A DNA stretch of 56,320 nucleotides from Clostridia bacterium (GCA_900759475.1 CAAEVK010000038.1:1-56320); one strand, 5' to 3'; positions 40,646 through 49,632 are shown, counted from the first letter of the stretch. Program-made: numbers and translations. Notes: generated by a model not told the origin, from the letters alone.

Positions 40646-42136
40646 ATGGCAATGAGTAAAGAATCTAAACAGGTGGCAGGAGAATTAAAAAACATATTTG
40701 AGGAAATAGATGGAAGTTCTAAAAGAGAGCTATTTACTAGAGTTTCAGAAATTAATAAAGAAAGAGATGACGAAATAAATAAAACTGCCATAGACTTAGT
40801 TTCTGAACAATATTTAAGAGATCACTTTGGATATGTTGGAATAACACCTGCGGACAAAGAGGCGTTTGTAAAACAGCTTTCTCTAGAACAAAAATTAGAA
40901 ATTATTGGAGAGTATACTAATGAGAGACAGATTTTCGAAGGAAATCAAGGAATATTAGTAAAGTTACAGGATATAGCTAAAAGAAAAGCAGAAAATAAAT
41001 TGCGCTATAAACAAGAAGCATTAGAAGTAATTCAAATGTATGAAAAAGCGTTAATAGAAAATAGAACTAAAATTCAAACATTAGAAGCAGATATTGAAAG
41101 AACAAAAGCAAATATAGCATCAGCAGAAGCAAAATTACAAGAAATCATAGGAAAAGACGATGAAGCTTTAGCATATGCAGGAAGACAAAGTACGAAATTT
41201 GATAAAGATAAAGCAATAGCTGCAATGAAAGAGAACATAGAAACTTTAAAAACTAAATTGTCAGAGCAAGAACGTTTATTAGGAGAGTTAAAAGGAATAC
41301 AAGCTAAGTTTGAAGTGGAATTTAATAAACGTAAATCAGAGATTGAAACAGAACTTCAAGCACAGAATATATTTGTATATGACAGAAAAGGAAAAGAAGC
41401 TCAAGTAGATAATCCACAAGAAGAGATTAAAACAAATGATCAAGAAGAGAATGAAGAAACAAAAGATAATACAGGTGGTTCAGCAACAAATAAAATAGGG
41501 GATAAAGCAATTGCTAAAGTAATGATGGATGATTTCTTTAACCTATCTCCAGAGGACCAAAGAAAATTATTAGATAGAATGGATAATCAAGGAATTCTTG
41601 ATATGGCAAGAAAATTAGGACAAGTTAATAGAGCAAGACTTAATGTAATATTAAATGCCAGATTAGATGAGTTACAAGAAGACAGGATTACATTTGATGG
41701 AGAAGAGATAAGCAAAGAAGAATTAAGGGATATGAAACATATGGATCCAAATAAATTAAGAGCAATTAGAAGAGAATTAGATGAATTTAATAAAGATTTT
41801 AGCAGAAAAAGTATAGATGAAATTGAAGAATTTGAAGCAAAACTACAATATGTTAGAGTTGGAGCATTACTTGCAGAAACGGGAGCTTTTAGAGGAATTG
41901 GAAGATTTTGGGATGGAATAAAAAACGGAAGAAATGGAAACAGTATATTTGAATTGTCAAAATCTTTTGCAAGATATGCAAAAATAAAAGGAGAAAGAAC
42001 TGAAGAAAAAGAAGGATGGAAGGATTCTTTAAGGGTTGCTATTGGAAGAAAACCAATGAATGATTTAGCAAAAGATGGAAGTATAAGATTAAATAGAGAC
42101 CCTAAAAATACAAGTAGATTTAAAGAGGGAAGATAA
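40646..42136 (+). CDS. Uncharacterised coiled-coil protein
   Basis: 496 residues, no membrane segment, no signal peptide. Residues about 95-255 form a long coiled coil (TLEADIERTKANIASAEAKL and neighbours), followed by an acidic linker (about 260-285). A helical C-terminal domain begins MMDDFFNLSPEDQRKLLDRM and includes VNRARLNVILNARLDEL, with a basic tail. I recognise no family. It lies between rpoC and rpsL, where other Firmicutes have an L7Ae-like gene or nothing. AAGGAGG sits at the right distance from the ATG. Confidence 0.8.
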   Translation: MAMSKESKQVAGELKNIFEEIDGSSKRELFTRVSEINKERDDEINKTAIDLVSEQYLRDHFGYVGITPADKEAFVKQLSLEQKLEIIGEYTNERQIFEGNQGILVKLQDIAKRKAENKLRYKQEALEVIQMYEKALIENRTKIQTLEADIERTKANIASAEAKLQEIIGKDDEALAYAGRQSTKFDKDKAIAAMKENIETLKTKLSEQERLLGELKGIQAKFEVEFNKRKSEIETELQAQNIFVYDRKGKEAQVDNPQEEIKTNDQEENEETKDNTGGSATNKIGDKAIAKVMMDDFFNLSPEDQRKLLDRMDNQGILDMARKLGQVNRARLNVILNARLDELQEDRITFDGEEISKEELRDMKHMDPNKLRAIRRELDEFNKDFSRKSIDEIEEFEAKLQYVRVGALLAETGAFRGIGRFWDGIKNGRNGNSIFELSKSFARYAKIKGERTEEKEGWKDSLRVAIGRKPMNDLAKDGSIRLNRDPKNTSRFKEGR

Positions 42137-42165
42137 AAAAACGGTAGAAAAAACGATTAAAAACA

Positions 42166-42194
42166 TTGACATTATGTTATAAAAATGATATAAT
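42166..42194 (+). promoter_or_regulatory. Consensus sigma-A promoter of rpsL
   Basis: TTGACA (42166-42171), 17 bases, TATAAT (42189-42194): a perfect match to both boxes and spacing. Confidence 0.85.
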
Positions 42195-42197
42195 TTA

Positions 42198-42232
42198 AAC
42201 CGCTAATGCGTAAGCGTTAGCGGTTATATTTT
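42198..42232 (+). promoter_or_regulatory. Hairpin at the 5' end of the rpsL transcript
   Basis: A 12-bp stem (42198-42209 with 42214-42225, AACCGCTAATGC, one G-T pair) with GTAA loop, then a short T-rich stretch. The predicted start of transcription is about 42201, so the hairpin forms the extreme 5' end of the RNA. It could stabilise the mRNA or act as an early attenuator. Confidence 0.65.
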
Positions 42233-42260
42233 TACTAAAAAAGAAAAGAGGTGAAATGAA

Positions 42261-42674
42261 TTGCCAACAATTAACCAACTAGTTAGAAAAGGAAGAAAAA
42301 CAAGCACAACAAAATCAACAGCTCCTGCTCTACAAAAGGGATATAACTCTAAAAAGAAAAGACAAACTAACAACAGAGCACCACAAAAAAGAGGTGTATG
42401 TACAGTTGTTAAAACAGTAACGCCAAAGAAACCTAACTCAGCTTTAAGAAAAGTTGCAAGGGTTAGACTTTCAAATGGATATGAAATTACATCTTATATT
42501 CCAGGTATAGGACACAACCTTCAAGAACATAGTGTTGTTCTAATTAGAGGTGGAAGGGTAAAAGATTTACCAGGTGTTAGATACCATATTATTAGAGGTA
42601 CATTAGATACTGCTGGTGTTAAAGATAGAAACCAGGCTAGGTCTAAGTATGGAGCTAAAAAACCTAAAAAGTAA
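42261..42674 (+). CDS. rpsL: 30S ribosomal protein S12
   Basis: 137 residues starting at TTG 42261 (PTINQLVRKGR), with AGAGGTGA nine bases upstream. The core KKPNSALRKVARVRL, the PGIGHNLQEHSVVL loop and the streptomycin-site TPKKPNS are intact. S12 sits at the decoding centre and monitors codon-anticodon fit, which is of interest given the unusual CGG decoding inferred here; I see no obvious odd residue in it. It has its own consensus promoter. Confidence 0.98.
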   Translation: MPTINQLVRKGRKTSTTKSTAPALQKGYNSKKKRQTNNRAPQKRGVCTVVKTVTPKKPNSALRKVARVRLSNGYEITSYIPGIGHNLQEHSVVLIRGGRVKDLPGVRYHIIRGTLDTAGVKDRNQARSKYGAKKPKK

Positions 42675-42686
42675 AATTTCTTATAA

Positions 42687-42785
42687 GCTTCGTACTGCGT
42701 TGTTAACCTTCATAAAAATTTTTTCAACGTACACTCGTACAGTCTCAAAAATTTTTATTCGGTTGCCTAGCATTACTCGCTTCTA
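42687..42785. repeat. Short intergenic hairpin repeat, copy A
   Basis: The first of two related non-coding elements. Shared pieces in order are GCGTTGTTA-CCTTCA, a central CGTAC...GTAC inverted pair, a run of A/T, TTCG and CTAGC near the end. It follows rpsL directly. The rest of the 304-base gap to rpsG holds only AT-rich sequence, a possible TATAAT at 42887-42892 without a convincing -35 box, and AAAGGAGGG before the GTG. Confidence 0.65.
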
Positions 42786-42978
42786 AAAAATTTTACACAG
42801 CCTATGTTTATAAAAAGATAACATAAAAAAGGCTGTTAAAAAAATAATAGTGCGAAATTATTGGTCAATTCATTTTAGAATTTGTATATAATTTGCACTA
42901 TACTGGAATGAAATTTTCCAGAGTACCTAGATACTTTATTTAAAGTATCATATTACAAAACTAAAGGAGGGAAGAATA

Positions 42979-43449
42979 GTGCCAAGAAAAGGATATATTG
43001 CAAAAAGAGATATTTTACCAGATCCAATATATAATAGCAAAGTTGTTACAAAATTAATTAACAATATTATGCTAGATGGTAAAAAAACAGTTGCTCAAGG
43101 AATTGTATATAGAGCTTTTGATATTATTAAAGAAAAAGAGCAAAAAGATCCATTAGAAGTTTTTGAAGTAGCATTAAATAACATTATGCCAGTTTTAGAG
43201 GTTAAAGCAAGAAGAGTAGGTGGAGCAACATACCAAGTGCCAATCGAAATTAGACCTGAAAGAAGACAAACATTAGGCTTAAGATGGCTTGTAACTTATG
43301 CTAGAAACAGACATGAAAAAACAATGGCTGAAAAATTAGCTGGCGAAATTATAGATGCACTTAATAGCAATGGTAATGCATTTAAGAAGAAAGAAGACAC
43401 ACACAGAATGGCAGAAGCTAATAAAGCGTTTGCTCATTACAAATGGTAA
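42979..43449 (+). CDS. rpsG: 30S ribosomal protein S7
   Basis: 156 residues beginning at GTG 42979 (PRKGYIAKRDIL) after AAAGGAGGG. It shows the family core VFEVALNNIMPVLEVKARRVGG, YQVPIEI and RWLVTYAR. S7 nucleates assembly of the 30S head and contacts the E-site tRNA. It is separated from rpsL by an unusually long gap of 304 bases containing a repeat element. Confidence 0.98.
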   Translation: MPRKGYIAKRDILPDPIYNSKVVTKLINNIMLDGKKTVAQGIVYRAFDIIKEKEQKDPLEVFEVALNNIMPVLEVKARRVGGATYQVPIEIRPERRQTLGLRWLVTYARNRHEKTMAEKLAGEIIDALNSNGNAFKKKEDTHRMAEANKAFAHYKW

Positions 43450-43454
43450 AATTT

Positions 43455-43565
43455 TTTATAAAAAACTTTGTCTAGCGTTGTTATCCTTCACATCAAAAAT
43501 CTTCAGCGTATCTGTATACGCTTACGTTTTTTTGTTCGTGTGACTAGCTATATTTGTTTTTTATA
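43455..43565. repeat. Short intergenic hairpin repeat, copy B
   Basis: Related to the copy after rpsL: CTAGCGTTGTTA-CCTTCA, an inner inverted pair GCGTAT...ATACGC, then TTCG and ACTAGC. The ends CTAGC...GCTAG are themselves complementary. It follows rpsG directly and precedes fusA. Confidence 0.65.
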
Positions 43566-43635
43566 AAAAATTCGTTACTATATGATGTGTATAGAGAAAT
43601 AAAAAAATATAATAAGAAGGAGGAGAGAAAGAAAA

Positions 43636-45723
43636 ATGGCAGAAAGAGCATATCCACTAGAAAGAACAAGAAATATAGGAATAATGGCTCACATTGATGC
43701 TGGTAAAACAACAACAACAGAGAGAATATTATTCTATACAGGTAAAACACATAAAATAGGAGAAGTTCACGAAGGTGAAGCTACTATGGATTGGATGGAA
43801 CAAGAGCAAGAAAGAGGTATTACAATTACATCTGCTGCAACAACTTGCTTTTGGAAAAATCATAGAATTAATATTATTGATACACCAGGTCACGTTGATT
43901 TTACAGTAGAAGTTCAAAGATCTTTAAGAGTTCTTGATGGAGCTGTTACTGTTTTAGCAGCAAAAGGTGGAGTTCAACCACAAACAGAAACAGTTTGGAG
44001 ACAAGCTGATAAATACCAAGTTCCAAGAATGGTATATGTTAATAAAATGGATATTACAGGAGCTAACTTTATGCTTTGTGTTGAGCAATTAAAAAACAGA
44101 TTAAAAGCAAATGCAGTTCCAATTCAATTACCAATTGGAGCAGAGGAAAATTTTAAGGGCATTATTGATTTGATGAAAATGAAAGCCTTTATTCATAAAG
44201 ATGATTTAGGAAAAGATATTGAAGAAAACGATATTCCAGAAGAGATGTTAGCAGAGGCAGAAAAATTTAGAAATCAAATGATAGAAGCTGCTGCAGACCA
44301 AGACGAAGAATTAATGATGAAATATTTAGATGGGGAAGAATTAACTGAAGAGGAAATAAGAAAAGGGTTAAGATTAGGAACTCTTGCTAATAAAATTGTT
44401 CCGGTAACTTGTGGTTCTTCTTACAAAAATAAAGGTGTTCAAGAATTGTTAAATGCAGTTATTGATTATATGCCATCACCACTAGATATTCCACATATCA
44501 AAGGAACAACTTTAGATGGAGAAGAAACAGAAGCAAAAACTTCTGATTCAGAACCTTTTGCAGCATTAGCATTTAAAATTGCTACTGATCCATTTGTTGG
44601 AAAATTATGTTTCTTTAGAGTTTATTCAGGAACACTAGAATCTGGTTCAACGGTTTTAAACTCAAGTAAAGACAAAAAAGAAAGAATTGGAAGAATTCTT
44701 CAAATGCATTCAAATCATAGGGAAGATATAGAAAAAGTATATTCTGGTGACATTGCAGCAGCTGTTGGATTAAAAGATGTTACAACAGGAAACACATTAT
44801 GTGATCCTGATCATCCAATTATTCTTGAGTCAATGGACTTCCCGGAGCCAGTTATTGATATTGCAATTGAGCCTAAAGATAAAGCGGCTCAAGAAAAAAT
44901 GGGTATTGCATTAGCAAAACTTGCAGAAGAAGATCCAACATTTAAAGCATATACAAATCAAGAAACTGGACAGACAATTATTGCTGGTATGGGTGAACTA
45001 CATCTAGATATTATTGTTGATAGATTAAAAAGAGAGTTTAAAGTAGAATGTAATGTAGGAAAACCACAAGTTGCGTACAAAGAGACTATTCGAAATAAAG
45101 TAAAAGTACAAGGAAAATTTATTCGCCAATCTGGTGGTAAAGGACAATATGGTGATGTTTGGTTTGAAATGGAACCATTAGAGCCAGGAAAAGGAATTGA
45201 ATTTGAAAGTAAAATCGTTGGTGGTGCTGTTCCAAAAGAATACATTAAGCCAATTGAACAAGGAATGAGAGAAGCTGCTGAAAGCGGAATTCTTGCTGGA
45301 TACCCAGTTATTGACTTTAAAGTTGCATTAGTAGATGGTTCATACCACGAAGTTGACTCTTCTGAAATGGCATTTAAAATTGCAGCATCAATGGCATTTA
45401 AGGAAGGCTGTAAACAAGCACATGCTGTTATATTGGAGCCAATTATGAAAGTGGAAATAACAGTTCCAGAAGAATACATGGGAGATGTTATTGGAGATGT
45501 AAACTCAAGACGTGGTAGAATGGAAGGAATGGAAGCAAATGATGGAATGCAAGAAATTCGAGCTTATATTCCACTATCTGAAATGTTTGGCTATGCAACA
45601 GATTTACGTTCTAAAACACAAGGTAGAGGATCTTATTCTATGGAACCATCTCACTACGAAGAAGTTCCAAAATCAGTATTAGAAAATATTGTTTCAACAA
45701 AAGGAAAAAAAGAGGAATTATAG
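43636..45723 (+). CDS. fusA: Elongation factor G
   Basis: 695 residues, full length. The GTPase motifs are visible: HIDAGKTTTTERIL, RGITITSAATT, DTPGHVDF and NKMD; domain IV carries SGGKGQYGDVWF. EF-G drives translocation, and GGAGGAG stands at the right distance from the ATG. No zero-frame CGG occurs in it. It is in the usual position after rpsG. Confidence 0.98.
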   Translation: MAERAYPLERTRNIGIMAHIDAGKTTTTERILFYTGKTHKIGEVHEGEATMDWMEQEQERGITITSAATTCFWKNHRINIIDTPGHVDFTVEVQRSLRVLDGAVTVLAAKGGVQPQTETVWRQADKYQVPRMVYVNKMDITGANFMLCVEQLKNRLKANAVPIQLPIGAEENFKGIIDLMKMKAFIHKDDLGKDIEENDIPEEMLAEAEKFRNQMIEAAADQDEELMMKYLDGEELTEEEIRKGLRLGTLANKIVPVTCGSSYKNKGVQELLNAVIDYMPSPLDIPHIKGTTLDGEETEAKTSDSEPFAALAFKIATDPFVGKLCFFRVYSGTLESGSTVLNSSKDKKERIGRILQMHSNHREDIEKVYSGDIAAAVGLKDVTTGNTLCDPDHPIILESMDFPEPVIDIAIEPKDKAAQEKMGIALAKLAEEDPTFKAYTNQETGQTIIAGMGELHLDIIVDRLKREFKVECNVGKPQVAYKETIRNKVKVQGKFIRQSGGKGQYGDVWFEMEPLEPGKGIEFESKIVGGAVPKEYIKPIEQGMREAAESGILAGYPVIDFKVALVDGSYHEVDSSEMAFKIAASMAFKEGCKQAHAVILEPIMKVEITVPEEYMGDVIGDVNSRRGRMEGMEANDGMQEIRAYIPLSEMFGYATDLRSKTQGRGSYSMEPSHYEEVPKSVLENIVSTKGKKEEL

Positions 45724-45819
45724 AGATTAAAAAAGTATTGAAATTACCATTGTATTCTAAATTAAGTATGAATTATAATAGAAATACTTTGATAATTATT
45801 AAAAAATATAGGAAAATAC

Positions 45820-45848
45820 TTGCAAAGTTAGTAAAAATAGTATAAAAT
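45820..45848 (+). promoter_or_regulatory. Predicted promoter of tuf
   Basis: TTGCAA (45820-45825), 17 bases, TAAAAT (45843-45848). The leader of about 130 bases contains two copies of TAYCCGGT (around 45912 and 45950). Confidence 0.55.
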
Positions 45849-45986
45849 TTACTATGTAAAATTAAATCGTTATTCAATTTAAAAAAATAAAAAGAAGGGC
45901 TGAATTTGGCATACCGGTAACAAATAATAAATATTTTGATATCCGGTTTTGACCACAGACTTCTAAAATTAAAGGAGGAAAATTAA

Positions 45987-47189
45987 ATGGCTAAAGCAAA
46001 ATTTGAAAGAACAAAGCCACACGTTAACATTGGTACAATCGGACACGTTGACCATGGTAAAACAACAACAACAGCAGCTATTACAAAATATTTAGGATTA
46101 TTAGGAAAAGCTCAATATACAGCTTATGATCAAATTGACGGAGCTCCAGAAGAAAAAGCAAGAGGAATTACAATTAATACAGCTCATGTTGAATATGAAA
46201 CAGAAAAAAGACATTATGCACACGTTGACTGTCCTGGTCACGCAGACTACGTAAAAAACATGATTACAGGTGCTGCACAAATGGATGGTGCTATTCTTGT
46301 AGTTTCAGCAGCTGATGGTCCAATGCCTCAAACAAGAGAGCATATATTATTAGCAAGACAAGTAGGGGTTAAATATATCGTTGTTTACTTAAATAAATGC
46401 GATATGGTTGATGATCCAGAACTATTGGAATTAGTAGAAATGGAAGTAAGAGATTTACTTTCTAAATATGAATTTCCAGGAGATGAAATTCCAATTATTA
46501 AAGGATCTTCTCTAAAAGTTTTAGAGTCTACTTCAACAGATCCAAATGCACCAGAATATCAATGCATGAAAGAATTAATGGATGCAGTAGATACTTATAT
46601 TCCAACACCAGAAAGACCAACAGACCAACCATTCTTAATGCCAGTTGAGGACGTATTTACAATTACAGGACGTGGTACAGTTGCAACAGGTAGAGTAGAA
46701 AGAGGAGTTGTAAAAGTTTCTGACGAAGTTGAACTTGTTGGATTATCAACAGAAAGAAAGAAAACTGTTGTAACAGGTGTTGAAATGTTTAGAAAATTAC
46801 TAGACCAAGCAGAAGCTGGAGATAACATAGGGGTTCTATTAAGAGGTATTGATAGAAAAGAAATCGAAAGAGGTCAAGTTTTAGCAAAACCAGGAACAAT
46901 TAATCCACATACAAAATTCAAAGCAGAAGTGTATATTTTAACAAAAGAAGAAGGTGGACGTCATACACCATTCTTTAACGGATATAGACCACAATTCTAC
47001 TTTAGAACAACAGACGTTACAGGTGTTATTGAGTTACCATCAGGAACAGAAATGGTTATGCCAGGAGATAATGTCACAATGACAATCGAACTAATTACAC
47101 CAATTGCTATTGAAAAAGGCTTAAGATTTGCTATTCGTGAAGGTGGTAGAACCGTAGGTTCTGGTATCGTTTCAGAAATTATTGGATAG
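45987..47189 (+). CDS. tuf: Elongation factor Tu
   Basis: 400 residues, full length. It contains GHVDHGKTTTTAAI, RGITINTAHVEY, DCPGHADYVKNMITGAAQMDGAILVV in three adjoining stretches, and NKCD. EF-Tu delivers aminoacyl-tRNA to the A site. AAGGAGG precedes the ATG by nine bases. It has its own promoter and a terminator, and no zero-frame CGG. Confidence 0.98.
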   Translation: MAKAKFERTKPHVNIGTIGHVDHGKTTTTAAITKYLGLLGKAQYTAYDQIDGAPEEKARGITINTAHVEYETEKRHYAHVDCPGHADYVKNMITGAAQMDGAILVVSAADGPMPQTREHILLARQVGVKYIVVYLNKCDMVDDPELLELVEMEVRDLLSKYEFPGDEIPIIKGSSLKVLESTSTDPNAPEYQCMKELMDAVDTYIPTPERPTDQPFLMPVEDVFTITGRGTVATGRVERGVVKVSDEVELVGLSTERKKTVVTGVEMFRKLLDQAEAGDNIGVLLRGIDRKEIERGQVLAKPGTINPHTKFKAEVYILTKEEGGRHTPFFNGYRPQFYFRTTDVTGVIELPSGTEMVMPGDNVTMTIELITPIAIEKGLRFAIREGGRTVGSGIVSEIIG

Positions 47190-47200
47190 TTAAATATAAC

Positions 47201-47234
47201 AAAAACACTCTAATTTTTATTAGAGTGTTTTTTT
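47201..47234 (+). terminator. Intrinsic terminator after tuf
   Basis: A 12-bp stem (47201-47212 with 47221-47232, ACACTCTA/TAGAGTGT) with a long T-run. Confidence 0.9.
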
Positions 47235-47299
47235 GTATAGGAAAAAATAAAATTAGTAATAAATTTCTTGTACTATATGGTCAAAAAACAAAAAAACTA

Positions 47300-47328
47300 T
47301 TGATTTTTTATTTTTATCATAATAAAAT
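47300..47328 (+). promoter_or_regulatory. Predicted promoter of plsX
   Basis: TTGATT (47300-47305), 17 bases, TAAAAT (47323-47328), about 54 bases before the start codon. Confidence 0.45.
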
Positions 47329-47381
47329 AACTTTAGTGAATAAAATAGCAATAGATTTGTAATAGAAAGGATATGAAGAAA

Positions 47382-48413
47382 ATGACCATTATATTGGATG
47401 CTATGGGAGGAGATAAAGCACCAGATGAAGCTATTAAAGGTGCTATAAAAGCAATTAATGAGATTGAAGCAGACATATTATTAGTAGGTAATCAAGAAAT
47501 TATCTTATCAAAAATAAAAGAATTTTATGGAAAAGATTCTATAGCAGAAATTTCTCCAAGACTAAAAATACATCATACAACAGAAGAAATTGTTATGGAA
47601 GATATTCCTACAGAAGCAATTAAACATAAAAAAGATTCTTCTATGGTAGTGGGTTTTAATCTTTTAAAAGAAGGAAAAGGGGATGTGTTTATTTCTGCTC
47701 GGAAATTCAGGAGCATTATTAACAGGAGCTACTTTACTAGTAGGAAGAATTAAAGGGATTGATAGACCAGCTATTGCACCAATGTTACCAGCTTATAAAA
47801 AGGGATTAATGTTAATGGATGCAGGTGCTAATACAAACTGCAAACCTATAAATCTTGTTCAATTTGCACAAATGGCAACAATTTATTTAAAAAATACTTG
47901 TGGAATTGAAAAACCATCCATCCGGATTATTAAATATAGGGACTGAACCTACAAAAGGAAATGACTTAATAAAAGAAACATATCAATTATTAAGTCAAAA
48001 TCAAAAAGAATATGGAATTAATTTTGCAGGAAATGTAGAAGGAAGAGACGCATTTAATGGAAAGATTGATGCTTTAATTACAGATGGTTTTACAGGAAAT
48101 GTATTTTTAAAAACTGTAGAAGGTTTTGGAAAATTAGTAAAGAAGAGCTTAACAGAAAGTTTTAAAAAAAATATTTTTAGCATGATTGGTGCATTACCAG
48201 CATTACCAGCTATTAATCGTTTTAAAAAAACAATGGATTATAAGGAATATGGAGGAGCATTGTTTTTAGGAGTAAAAAAACCAGTAGTAAAAGCACATGG
48301 AAGCAGTGACGAGTATTTATTTTATTTTACAATTAAGCAAGCAGAAATGTTTGTAAAAAGTAAAGCAGTAGAAAATATGAAAACAGAATTTGAAAAGATT
48401 CGGAAAAAATTAA
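47382..48413 (+). CDS. plsX: Phosphate acyltransferase PlsX, with three CGG +1 frameshifts
   Basis: About 342 residues after joining, the usual length. The ATG at 47382 is preferred (MTIILDAMGGDKAP) since the ATG at 47373 is only two bases from the AAAGG site. CGG triplets at 47700, 47923 and 48401 shift the frame by +1 and give glycines 107, 181 and 340. They restore FISAGNSGAL, the family motif, and KPSIGLLNIGTEPTKG. The third site lies three codons from the end and sets the stop at 48411-48413; without it the protein would gain an unrelated hydrophobic tail to 48463. PlsX makes acyl-phosphate from acyl-ACP for phosphatidic acid synthesis. Confidence 0.95.
47700..47703 (+). other. CGGA +1 frameshift site 1 in plsX
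   Basis: GCT CGG AAA becomes GCT (C) GGA AAT, giving SAGNSGAL, a strongly conserved glycine of PlsX. Confidence 0.92.
47923..47926 (+). other. CGGA +1 frameshift site 2 in plsX
   Basis: ATC CGG ATT becomes ATC (C) GGA TTA, giving P-S-I-G-L-L-N-I-G. The zero frame stops six codons after CGG. Confidence 0.9.
48401..48404 (+). other. CGGA +1 frameshift site 3 in plsX, sets the stop
   Basis: ATT CGG AAA becomes ATT (C) GGA AAA AAT TAA, giving I-G-K-N-stop, a normal PlsX end. Confidence 0.75.
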
Positions 48414-48519
48414 AAATAATATTGACATTTTATCTGACATATATTATTGTGTATACATACTAAATGATATTAAATTTTAAAATATATTAGAAACTGCGAG
48501 GGGAGGTGAACTTATTATT

Positions 48520-48759
48520 ATGAGTTCAGAAGAAGTTTTCGAAAAAGTAAAAGAGATTATAGTAGAACAATTAGGAGTAACAGATACAGCAGTAACAAGA
48601 GAAGCATCTTTTATAGATGATTTAGGAGCAGATTCTTTAGACATTGTAGAATTAGTAATGGCATTAGAAGAAGAATTTGACATGGAAATTCCAGACGCTG
48701 ATGCTGAAAAAGTTGTAACTGTGGGAGACGTTGTTGACTATATAAAAGAAAATGTTTAA
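48520..48759 (+). CDS. acpP: Acyl carrier protein
   Basis: 79 residues, acidic, four-helix ACP. The phosphopantetheine serine is in DDLGADSLDIVELVMALE. It carries growing acyl chains and is the donor for PlsX; AcpS (26434) activates it. The GGGGAGGTGA site lies 10-13 bases from this ATG, somewhat far, but no better start exists. It is directly downstream of plsX, and followed by a GC-rich terminator. Confidence 0.96.
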   Translation: MSSEEVFEKVKEIIVEQLGVTDTAVTREASFIDDLGADSLDIVELVMALEEEFDMEIPDADAEKVVTVGDVVDYIKENV

Positions 48760-48769
48760 TACAAATTAT

Positions 48770-48790
48770 GCGGCGGTTACGCCGCTTTTT
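48770..48790 (+). terminator. Intrinsic terminator after acpP
   Basis: GCGGCG (48770-48775), loop GTTA, CGCCGC (48780-48785), then five T's. It is unusually GC-rich for this window. Confidence 0.85.
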
Positions 48791-48883
48791 GTATATTAAA
48801 TATTCGCTTGTACCTAACAAAATTTTTCAATGAGATAATTAAAGAAATAAGAAAAAGTACTTTAAGAAAGGAAAAATATTATT

Positions 48884-49561
48884 ATGCATATAGAACAATT
48901 TGAAAAAAATTTAAATTTACAGTTTTCTAATAAAAAAATACTCGAAACAGCATTAACACATACTTCTTATGCTTATGAAAACCATGTAGATAGTAATGAA
49001 AAATTAGAATTTTTAGGTGATGCTATATTAGAGTTTGTAACAAGCCACTTCTTATTCGAAAATTATAAGAATTTATCGGAAGGAGAGATGACTAAAGTTA
49101 GGGCTACTGCAGTATGTGAAGAAAGTTTATATGAAATAGCATGTAAGCATAATTTTAGTGATTTCTTGAATTTAGGAAAAAGTGAAGCAAATGGGGAAAA
49201 AACCAAGAAGGCAATTTTAGCAGATAGTGTAGAAGCTGTTATTGCAGCAATATTTTTAGACAGTGGATTAGAAAAAGCAAAAGATTTTATTTTAAAAAAT
49301 TTAAAAGATACAATCCATGTTGCAACGAAAAATGTAGGAAAAAAAGATTATAAAACTGTATTACAAGAAAAACTACAAGTAAATGGAGATATAGAAATAA
49401 AATATACCACAATTAAAGAAGAAGGCCCCGACCATGATAAAATCTTTACAGTAGAATTAACAGTTAATGGTAAGAAAATTTCTATTGGGAAAGGGCATAA
49501 TAAAAAAGAAGCAGAAATGAAAGCTGCAGAGATTGCATTACAAATATATAATAAACAATGA
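48884..49561 (+). CDS. rnc: Ribonuclease III
   Basis: 225 residues. The catalytic signature NEKLEFLGDAILEFVTS and the second acidic cluster (AILADSVEAVIAAIFLDSG) lie in the N-terminal RNase III domain (about 1-150); a double-stranded RNA binding domain follows (about 158-224). It processes rRNA precursors and structured mRNAs. AGAAAGGA precedes the ATG. The cluster plsX-acpP-rnc is the conserved firmicute order; here smc does not follow. Confidence 0.97.
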   Translation: MHIEQFEKNLNLQFSNKKILETALTHTSYAYENHVDSNEKLEFLGDAILEFVTSHFLFENYKNLSEGEMTKVRATAVCEESLYEIACKHNFSDFLNLGKSEANGEKTKKAILADSVEAVIAAIFLDSGLEKAKDFILKNLKDTIHVATKNVGKKDYKTVLQEKLQVNGDIEIKYTTIKEEGPDHDKIFTVELTVNGKKISIGKGHNKKEAEMKAAEIALQIYNKQ

Positions 49562-49632
49562 CATAAAAAAGAAAAACTTTTTAATCATCTATTAACCAAG
49601 ATGAAATATATATTGATAATAAAGGAGAAAAC

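Noticed and set aside
42675..42978. Possible tRNA or small RNA gene between rpsL and rpsG
   Set aside because: No cloverleaf, T-loop GTTCRA or CCA context; the structure is the hairpin repeat instead.
43355..43543. Short open frame overlapping the end of rpsG
   Set aside because: It is an alternative frame of rpsG running into the hairpin repeat.
48414..48463. Extended C-terminus of PlsX in the zero frame
   Set aside because: The tail is unlike PlsX and follows a CGG. The +1 reading ends the protein at 48413 at the usual length.
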